Below are positions 56,165 to 64,000 of a DNA stretch of 64,000 nt, in pieces; positions within the stretch are counted from its first letter, which is position 1; each line of letters begins with the position of its first letter. Position numbers and translations under genes: made by a program. The stretch spans positions 19,950,501 through 20,014,500 of the forward strand of contig JAWQUS010000010.1 of the NCBI GenBank assembly GCA_036365455.1, written 5' to 3'. Under the pieces are notes generated by a model. It did not search any database. It worked only from the letters and a program-made list of their open reading frames with translations, and had not been told where the DNA came from. This DNA comes from Macrosoma leucophasiata. Its lineage: Eukaryota > Arthropoda > Insecta > Lepidoptera > Hedylidae.

Positions 56165-56788
56165 ACGGGAATACCTAATGCACACTCTTAAACACCTCGA
56201 TTTGAAAATCGAGTTATAATCATAATACATGAACTGAAATTGCATGTATAAGTATTAAATATTTTTTATTTAAGAAACAAGTTGTCTTCAATTTGTGCGA
56301 ACAGTATGCACACCCTATGCATACTTACTCTACCTCTACTTACGACTGCACATAAAACACAAACCAACTCACACACGTACACTGTCGCAATGTGATGTAG
56401 GCGATGTAGCGTAATTTGCGTACCCCTATTTAACACTCGCTAGTAATAAGATTAATTTTCACTATTTTATTTCTTAAATTATTATTAATAATAAAATTCA
56501 CGTCTCAACGAGTTCTAATAAAATTGTTAAGACTAGCATATTATTTTGGATAGACGTTAGACTCATTTTCGTCTGTATTGACTGTTCACCAAATGGATGA
56601 CCATAATTTCCTTAATTGTAATTAATTTCGGGACAAAATATTACCTGTATCAAAAATGCCTAAAATCGAATCGGTTATTGATTCTAAACGAAGTAGTCTC
56701 GGGTTGTACATTCAATCCTGTTACACGTTGTATAGGTGATATCTTTCCTAATTATTGGTCACCTGTAGGAATTAACTGTTGCGTAGAT
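56165..56788. other. Noncoding, nothing recognised
   Basis: AT-rich DNA between repeat D and MITE C. An open frame from 56597 runs into the MITE and has no family match. Confidence 0.4.
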
Positions 56789-56789
56789 A

Positions 56790-57033
56790 TACAGTATCCA
56801 ACAAGAATATTGCACATCGACCTTAGGAAGGAGACTTCGTCTTATTTCTGGTCAGTAGAGTGTTATCTCTTTTGCACAGTCACGTTTGTCGACTATTTTG
56901 ATCAATTTTTGACCAATATCGCACTATTAGTGCTTACGTAGGCAGTGCGTCACAGAGATAACGTTCTACGAAGTCGGAACTAGCCGATTGTCTCTTTCGT
57001 AGGCTCGATGTACAGTTTCTTGCTGGGTACAGT
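56790..57033. mobile_element. MITE family C, copy 4 (complete)
   Basis: The best copy of the family: ACAGTATCCAACAAGAATAT and TGCACATCGACC at the left; CTCTTTCGTAGGCTCGATGT and GCTGGGTACAGT at the right. The sub-terminal GTAGAGTGTTATCTC is mirrored by GAGATAACGTTCTAC. It is 244 bp long with no coding capacity. Confidence 0.75.
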
Positions 57034-57719
57034 TGTTAAAACTATCTAATACGTTAACTATTTTATCTTTATAAAATTATGAATGTCCGTTCTTGATGAG
57101 AGTACCTACTTTCTAGGGCCATCTGCACTCCTCGATTGGTCAGTGAACTAGACTGATCGTCATTCATATTTAAAACAAATAAAAATATTAAAATTCATCT
57201 TATTAATTATAATACCGCAGTAGCTATTGCTCCAACTATATGAAAATACAACGGCAGGAATTTTTCAGTACCCATTAGTAGATAGTATAGTACCTTTAGA
57301 TAATAATAGCTAGATGTTTTAACCGCTCCTCAAATTCCGGAGATCTTTCGACACCGGATACTCACAGAGAATAGGGGTGGAATTCATAGAAATGTTGACA
57401 TCACTTGTTATCACTCCACATAAGGATAACAGCACCCAAGTCTCCAATATCGAAACCAAGCAAAAATAAACCCTACGTACTTGAATATAAGATTTAATTA
57501 AATGTTATTCATGTCTATAATAAATGTTATCCGATAGCTAAGACAACTTCTACGTGAGTTGTGCCCTTTATAAAATAGCACTAAAACAAACTTATAACAT
57601 TCCATTCCGATAAAATTCAATCTCGCTTCGCAAATGCAAACAGTCTTTTATGATGTTTATAATAATTATAAAGCATTGATTGGAGGTGTACAGTTAGTTA
57701 CTGTGCAGACAAGGTAACT
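57034..57719. other. Noncoding, nothing recognised
   Basis: AT-rich DNA without a supported gene or repeat. Confidence 0.4.
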
Positions 57720-58085
57720 TTAGGTTGGGGAAAAAGTTTCTTCGCATTTTTTAAGATAATTCAAAACATTTTTTAACATAGTTTATTTAAATTTAACTAA
57801 AGCATGTATGTACCATTTTGTTCGATAACCTTTTGCCATCTTGTAGGTAGGGACATGATCCCATTGCTATAAAAATTTTGGGACTTCTCATCAAAATACC
57901 GCGACAAGTGGATTTGGCAGTCCTCTCGTGATGTTAACCTAACATTGCATAAAGAATTCTGAAGAGACCGAAACCGGTGGCAATCTGAAGGTGCAAGGTC
58001 AGGACTATACGGCGGATGCATTAACACCTCCCAGCCACTACTAACTACGTAGCTACTACATATGACGAACAGATTTTTCATTTTC
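57720..58085 (-). mobile_element. Mariner transposase remnant with one terminal repeat
   Basis: The minus-strand frame 58081-57797 holds the mariner signature HPPYSPDLAPSD followed by FRSLQNSL and ends QKVIEQNGTY. The inverted terminal repeat at 57723-57755 reads TTAGGTTGGGGAAAAAG then TTTCTTCGC. The N-terminal two thirds, including the first catalytic aspartates, are missing, so it is inactive. It is the same family as the fragment at 9140-9307. Confidence 0.85.
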
Positions 58086-58292
58086 TGATATGAAGGAAAT
58101 GAAAAATTTGATGATTCACGTATCGGTTAAATGTTATTATTAAATTGGTATTAATTAATACCTATTGGATTATTATTATAAGTCATTCTCTCTAGGTAGC
58201 TTATAACCCGACAAAGCAAAAGTGTCCTTGTAGATCAATTTGAAAAAACATTTTTTTTGACTTGTAGGTCTGTAAATCTAGCAACAAGTAAT

Positions 58293-58581
58293 AAAAGTGG
58301 TAAACAAAGAATGCAGTCACTTTTAACATTGATGTTAAAAGTGATGACTGCAGCCTATAGACACTTGTCACACACAATGACCAGAGGTCAAAATACAGAT
58401 GCGTTGCTACTCCTGAGGCCTAAGGTGTTATGCCCCTGTGCCGGAAATTACAGGGCCATACATTACCACCTGACCGGAACACGATAGTGCTGAACACTAC
58501 CATTTAGCGGCAAGTATATTAGGCAATGCGGTGGTGCCTACGCCCGCGAGCTTCGTCACTGGAGCTCTACCACCAGTAAGA
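58293..58581 (-). repeat. Family A repeat with an internal palindromic change
   Basis: Full-length copy ending CCACCAGTAAGAG. Near its start, AGTCACTTTTAACAT-TG-ATGTTAAAAGTGA replaces the family's usual GTTCACATTGATGTTAAGTG, making a 13-bp hairpin that other copies lack. Confidence 0.85.
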
Positions 58582-59007
58582 GTACCTATGTACTTATACT
58601 ATTTTTAATGCCACTATTAAACAATGAAACCTTATAGTGCCATAACAAAATACTTAAGTGTATTAACAAGAGTGAGTTTCGATCATAAACTATACATACT
58701 AAACTTTTATGATCCGTTTCCTGAGGAGAGGAAAGAATAAGGTATTTTATGCTCGACGACAGGGGTGGCGCTTACGGTACGGGACCGAATGGGTACGATT
58801 GTAATTCTAGAGCATTGGATACGGTTGTTAATCTCATAAGAATATATGTTGGTGAAGTTTGTAGATCCATAATACGAGTACTCGAAGAGGGAGAATTATA
58901 GAGATAAATCTCTTGAAAGCACCATTTTTGACATAAACTTCTATGAAGTCGAAATGGCATAGTAACCTTTTCACATAAAAATTAATTGCCGAAAAGAGAA
59001 ACTTAAT
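58582..59007. other. Noncoding, nothing recognised
   Basis: Spacer between two family A copies; no supported gene. Confidence 0.4.
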
Positions 59008-59297
59008 TTTTTTTTATGTAATAAAAGTTGCAAACAAGCATGCAGTTCACATTGATGTTAAGTGATGACTGCAGCCTATAGACACCCACACAATGACCAG
59101 AGGTCAAAATGCAGATGCGCTGCCACTCCTGAGGCCTAAGGTGTTATGACCTCTGTGCCTGAAATTACAGGGCCGTACATTACCACCTGACCGGAACACG
59201 ATAGTGCTGAACACTACCATTTAGCGGCAAGTATATTAGGTAATGCGGTGGTGCCTACGCCCGCGAGCTCCGTCACTGGAGCTCTACCACCAGTAAA
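59008..59297 (-). repeat. Family A repeat
   Basis: Complete copy from TTTTTTTTATGTAATAAAAG to CACCAGTAAAA. It directly abuts the 5S-derived SINE. Confidence 0.85.
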
Positions 59298-59662
59298 ATA
59301 ATATAATAATAACAACCCATTATACGTCCTACTGCTGGGCACGAGTCTCCTTTTTTATTGTGGGGAGGCCTGGAGCTTTCTCCACCACGCTGCTCCAATG
59401 CGGATTGGTGGAGGTGGGTGGGTTAGTGGCCAACCCGCTGTCGGATGTTTTCAAACCGCCCATAAGGCCTCCGACAAGGTTTAACGACTGCTATCTATCG
59501 ATAGCAACCAGGACCGACGGCTTAACGTGCCCTCCGAAGCACGGAAACGCGCATTTAATTTGCCACTAGTGGTCACCCATCACACTACCCGACCGCGCCC
59601 GTAGTGCTTAACCGAGTAGATCGCTTACGATCTACACCAGCCGTCAGGCCATGCGCGCTTCT
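59298..59662 (-). mobile_element. 5S-rRNA-derived SINE, copy 2
   Basis: Inverted copy of the element at 18553-18918: the (AAT)n tail and ACCCATTATACGTCC are at the left, and the 5S-like head (AGTGGTCACCCATC, GACCGCGCCCGTAG, TGCTTAACCGAG) at the right. The two copies are highly similar. Confidence 0.7.
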
Positions 59663-59962
59663 AAGAGAAAACTTAAAAGGAAATAATTAATTATGGCTTA
59701 TTATGAAATGAGTCGTCTTTAAAACATCAGAAAATGTTTATACATACTGACATTGTGAAGAACGAGCAAGAAACTCCGCTGTGATTTAGATCTTTTTACA
59801 ACTTAACGAGCTCACTACAACGAAAAGTTTTAATTAAGTTCTAAACGCAAAGTTTTTGTTCCACTTCTTATCTAGAAGTGTTAAGTACTAAGGTTTCGTC
59901 GATACGAGGTTCAACAAGGACATCCTACGATTAAATAGAAAACTTAAAGTAAAAAATTAAAG

Positions 59963-60020
59963 AAAACTCCCACATATCTGCCCAAAGTCTGCCGACTTTG
60001 GGCAGATATGTGGGAGTTTT
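59963..60020. repeat. Perfect 27-bp hairpin
   Basis: Arms 59963-59989 and 59994-60020 are exact reverse complements around the 4-nt loop TGCC. It directly precedes a deleted family A copy and has no counterpart elsewhere in the window. Confidence 0.95.
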
Positions 60021-60027
60021 CATGTTT

Positions 60028-60172
60028 TCATTTAATGGAAGTGGTAAACAAGCATGCAGTTCACATTGATGTTAAGTGATGACTGCAGCCTATAGACATC
60101 TACACAAACTACCATTTAGCGGCAAGTATATTAGGTAATGCGGTGGTGCCTACGCCCGCGAGCTCCGTCGTA
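60028..60172 (-). repeat. Family A repeat with internal deletion
   Basis: The start (GGTAAACAAGCATGCAG) and the end (GAGCTCCGTCG) are present, but about 140 bp in the middle are missing, joined at ACACAAA/CTACCATTTAGC. Confidence 0.8.
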
Positions 60173-61560
60173 TTTAACTCGAGGCAACCCCTGCTTGCGG
60201 TGAGCACGAGAAGACAATGAAACACCGGATACCAATGTGATGACCTTACTGGTAAGCGTATGAAGATCCTCGGGGCGGTATCCTACACCAGAAGATTATA
60301 TAGTTACTGTGCGATAGGGATACTGTTAAATACGGCTTAAATTATTTAAAGACACCGTAGATGATAGTATACAAGGGTCTTGGGATTATAAATTAAAGAT
60401 GTTTATGGGTCGAAGTGTCCCAGTGTAACAGCTGCTGCTAGACCCTAAATAAGATAAGATAAGCTGTTAATTTTGTACACGATCAATCTTTCGTTATCAG
60501 AAATGTGCTTTAGCAAGAGATATCAAAGCGTTTATGACTTCTAAATCTGAATCGTGACAAATTACTTTTCCAACGGTAATTTCTTGTAAACTTTAGTGAT
60601 TTAACTCTCTGTTCTGCTGTAATAAAGGACTTGCAATTAGGGTTGTCTTATATGAGCAAGTTATTTAAATTGTAGTTTATATTGAAAGTAGGGAAATATT
60701 GCAGTGCGTACGACTACTAATACCACAACATTATAATACCTATAATACCTAGATGATGAATCGAAAGAAATGGTAAAGGAATAAAAACTGTATATTATTA
60801 TAGAGATACAAAAGACGGAGTTCTTTTTAATTAAAAAAAAATAATTTTGTGTAAAATACGTGCATATTTTCTATAGCTATTTCGGATTCATTAGCTATGT
60901 GGCAGCCCTAATAAGGAATACAAACGCTGTTAACTCGATTAGGGCGAACGTAGGGTCTCCGTTTCACTTGTCCCAAAGATCTATTGTATTCCATAAGGAA
61001 GTTGGGGTGGAAAATTTAACAATAATATTTCCCGGTGCCATTAAACGCCATAGCTTTGTTATTTATTGCCTTATACAAACAGTTCGATCCGTATCTGAGG
61101 GCGTGTTATTTATATCGGTGGCCATCAATTTAATAGTGACTTTGCAGTATATTGCGGTTTTCCTAAAATAATGATAATTATCACTTTAGGCCAATACAGC
61201 AATGTACTGCAAAGTGTGTTTTATTAATTTTAAAACTATCTATGTAGTTTTAATATTAAACATAGTCGCATCGTAGTCGTCTCTTAAAGAATAAAAAATG
61301 TAAAAACAGACGAAGAAGGCGCGACGAAACCATTTGTTCCGGTGAACATCGACTGTGAAGGTCACTGAGTGCCAGCACCACTGTGTTACATTGATGCTAT
61401 TGACTTCCACTGATGTCATTGTTAAGCTAGAAGAAATACATAAAACATTGGTAGAATTGTTATTTTGTTAGGGGAAAAATTGATATAGAATTTTCATAAT
61501 TGTAGACGGGGAAGAAACAGTGCTTATCCAAAATCCCGAGTGAGGGCTCAGATTCCTTTT
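60173..61560. other. Noncoding, with an unrecognised open frame
   Basis: A 103-codon frame at 60860-61171 on the plus strand has two hydrophobic stretches (CLIQTV...EGVLFISVAINLIVTL) but no clear start context, splice signal or family. It may be chance. The rest shows no gene. Confidence 0.35.
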
Positions 61561-61569
61561 CTCCTCCCA

Positions 61570-62165
61570 GAGCGGCATCTTGAAAATTTCAGCTAAGTTC
61601 ACTTTACTCCTTGCAGAGACGTGCTGCTCAAGTAATCCTTTACATGGAATGCTTCTGTGATCTGAGGATGAGACCTTTAAAATTCCAGCTAGATGCACCT
61701 TGCTCCTTGCAGATACGCGCCGCTCAAGTGATGATCATGGAAATACTGCTGTTATTTAAGGGTGGGAGTTTAAAAATTCCAGCTAGGTCCACTTTGCTTC
61801 TTGCAGAGACGCGCCGCTCAAGTGATCCTTTACATGGAATGCTGCTGTGGTCTGATTGCGAGAGCTTTAAAATTTCTGCTTGGTCCACTTCGCTTCTTGC
61901 AGAGATTACACGTGGGATACTGATTTCATCTGAGGGCGGCAGCTTCAAAATTCCAGCGAGGTCCACTATACTTCTAGCAGAGACGCGTCCCTCAAGTGAT
62001 TCCTCAAATGAAATACTTATTTGTCTCATCTGAGAGCAGATGCTTCAACATTTCATCTCGGTCCATTTTAATCCTTACCGAGACGCATCGCTCAAGTGAT
62101 GGTATACTGCTTTCATTAGAGAGCGAAGGTTCATAATTCCAACTAGATCCACTTAGCTCCGTGTC
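61570..62165. repeat. Degenerate 96-bp tandem array, about six units
   Basis: A unit of about 96 bp recurs: TTGCAGAGAC words at 61611, 61707, 61801, 61897, 61975 and 62076, preceded each time by AATTCCAGCTAGGTCCACTT and followed by GCCGCTCAAGTGAT. Spacings are 96, 94, 96, 78 and 101 bp. Since 96 is 32 codons, long frames stay open on both strands; the minus-strand unit reads LERRVSARSKVDLAGI. No array-flanking gene is visible. Confidence 0.85.
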
Positions 62166-62169
62166 ACAA

Positions 62170-62687
62170 GCCGCTCAGTTCGTTGTCTACCCAGAACTCT
62201 TAGAAACATTAACTTATACCAAAAAACCATGGAATCTGAAATTTCCGTATTTATAGCAACACGGAATGCAGCCCATGGACCATGGTAAATATTTGTTTCC
62301 CAGTATAAAACCTCACCTGACTTGTATATTTCTATAAAACAAGTTAAATCTTTGACCCTCATTCACCCTAGAAACACCCCGTCCCTTTTCTTGATTAAAT
62401 GATGAATTAGGTAACATTGGGTTCGCATTCGTTTTAAGGAAAAACAGTTTTTTTTTTTCAGTTGAATTTATCAATCCAGGTTGTGGAGTGATGCGGGGAC
62501 TAACGTTTGAGTGTCCCGAGATCGGTTCCCACCTCGCAAATATCTGCCTATCCTGTTTGCTCTGCTTATATTTAGACAGAGAGAATGTGGGACATTATCA
62601 TAGTCTTCAGTCACGAAATGGTAGCATACAGCGCTACAGTATAATTCATGGACATCTAGGACGTCTAGTCATTATAAATGTTTATAC
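62170..62687. other. Noncoding, nothing recognised
   Basis: AT-rich DNA after the tandem array; no supported gene or repeat. Confidence 0.4.
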
Positions 62688-62978
62688 TTACTGGTGGTAA
62701 AGTTCTAGTGTCGGAGCTCGCAGGCGTAGGCACCACCGCATGATCTAATCTCCTTGCCGGCAAACGACAGTATTCAGCGCTATCGTGTTCCGGTTAGGTG
62801 GATTGCTTCTTGCTAGAAATAATTTCTGGCACAAAGGCTGCCAGGGGTATATACAACTGAGACCTCAGGAGTGGAAACGTATCTACATCAAAAATATTTT
62901 ATGTGCCTAGATATTTATAGTATTCAGTTGCCATCAATGTGAACTGTAGGTATGTTTGTTTTCCAGTTCGTGACATAA
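62688..62978 (+). repeat. Family A repeat, diverged
   Basis: ACTGGTGGTAAAGTTC, GAGCTCGCAGGCGTAGG and CACAAAGGCTGCC follow the family order with many substitutions, ending GTGACATAAAAAAAA. Confidence 0.75.
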
Positions 62979-62989
62979 AAAAAAAGTTT

Positions 62990-64000
62990 TCCAAACTTCG
63001 AAGATGGATTATTTGAGAACTGTGAGGTTAAATACATGTGCAAATTTAGGCTTGCTCTTTTGTGAGTTTGCGCCAAAATTGCAGCCACAATCTTTACTTT
63101 TTCTTTGTGCAAGTCTTAAGTTCTATTCAGGATTCACTGAGCGGTATAAAGATATTATTATATAGTTTGGAAATTTGCGATAACACTCTAAGCTAAGCAT
63201 CACATTACGATAACAGTAAAAAAATAAAATGCAATGTTCTCTGAGGTTCTTGACTTGGTTAGATCCTTTTTTACATGAACCAGTAAAAGTCGGTTTCCTA
63301 TCCATTCGATTACACTTACAATTGGATGGCGAACATAAGCAGTAAAAAATATAAGCAAGACATATGAATTATTCAAAGAATGCTATGAATTATGTAAAAT
63401 TACCCTTGTATTGTCTGCGGATGAGATTACCATTTTTTTTCGGCTGCAGATGGTCACGGTTGGTATGTCTTAGAAATAATTATACTTTTCGAAAACACTA
63501 TGCTTTCTTTACGGCCGCAAATGTGAATCATTTCCTGCAAATTATGCAGTGCACATGGATAGTAATTGGTAAGTTCATACATAGACTTAGTTACTCTACG
63601 GGCGATTATAAAAAATCCCCTCTGTGTTGCTACTATTCCGACTATTGATGTTTATTTATTTCTTTATGATGTGTTATATGGTTTTCGCGAGCTGCACTCA
63701 TTGAAATTAATCTATTTTTACGGATTTATCTCGCGTATATTAAACTAAAATGATTATTAAAAATCAACCCGACATTTCGGTCGCTTTAAATAAATTTTAT
63801 TTAGTTAGTTTCAATGCACCGAGTACCTACATAAGGACGCCTTTTGGTAGTAGAATATAATAGTGGAGGAAAGAATTAAGACAAGTAGTTTAAACTTAAC
63901 ATTTACCCATATTATGTTTGTTAGAATTTTCTTGTCCTTTGAGCAATAGATTTAAAAGACGTGAATACGGACAAAAAGCGATTCGGTTAAGCATTCGAGC
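62990..64000. other. Noncoding, nothing recognised
   Basis: The last kilobase has only short frames on both strands without family resemblance. Confidence 0.4.

Noticed and set aside
61570..62165. CRISPR array
   Set aside because: Units are ~96 bp, contiguous and degenerate without spacers, in a eukaryotic genome.

Overview
The window looks like a piece of a moth or butterfly (Lepidoptera) nuclear genome. This is inferred from the AT-rich, intron-rich layout, from very dense small interspersed elements of insect type, and from a nuclear copy of mitochondrial cytochrome b that stays open only under the invertebrate mitochondrial code. No bacterial or phage features were seen. About four host genes account for all convincing host coding sequence; nearly everything else is intronic or intergenic DNA shaped by transposable elements.

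Layout. (1) 1-13.6 kb: gene-poor, probably the first intron of the RhoU-like gene. It holds a cytb NUMT (4588-4775), a decayed RTE-clade LINE (5203-6455), a tRNA-headed SINE whose 3' end matches that LINE (6542-6842), a candidate 1.57 kb terminal-inverted-repeat element (7989-9557) and a mariner end fragment. (2) 13.6-14.6 kb, minus strand: first coding exon of a RhoU/RhoV-like GTPase with an unusually long N-terminal extension; later exons would lie left of the window. (3) 17.1-26.8 kb, plus strand: a complete nine-exon nucleostemin/GNL3 GTPase gene, 580 aa, with many small elements in its introns. (4) 27.0-32.8 kb, plus strand: a GC-rich, apparently full-length Jockey-clade retrotransposon with two long open reading frames and a candidate 9-bp target-site duplication. 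(5) 33.3-36.7 kb: nested repeats, including an inverted RTE copy, several copies of a ~290-bp repeat (family A) and a 513-bp hAT-like MITE with an 8-bp target duplication. (6) 37.4-47.8 kb, plus strand: a complete seven-exon calreticulin gene, 398 aa, ending HDEL; its 6 kb third intron carries a LINE fragment and several MITEs. (7) 48.2-50.3 kb: MITEs. (8) 50.6-53.6 kb, minus strand: a predicted five-exon gene for a 107-aa lysine/aspartate-rich, signal-peptide-bearing protein that I do not recognise. (9) 53.7-64 kb: repeats, a mariner transposase fragment, a 5S-rRNA-derived SINE and a degenerate 96-bp tandem array.

The host genes do not form a pathway: one is a signalling GTPase, one a nucleolar ribosome-biogenesis GTPase, one an ER lectin chaperone and one a putative small secreted protein. 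The most interesting material is the predicted small gene, the AUG-less ORF2 and the perfect hairpin within the Jockey element, the several long perfect palindromes, and the LINE/SINE pair sharing a tail. Exon boundaries were read by eye from GT/AG sites and phase agreement; no alignment or expression data were available.
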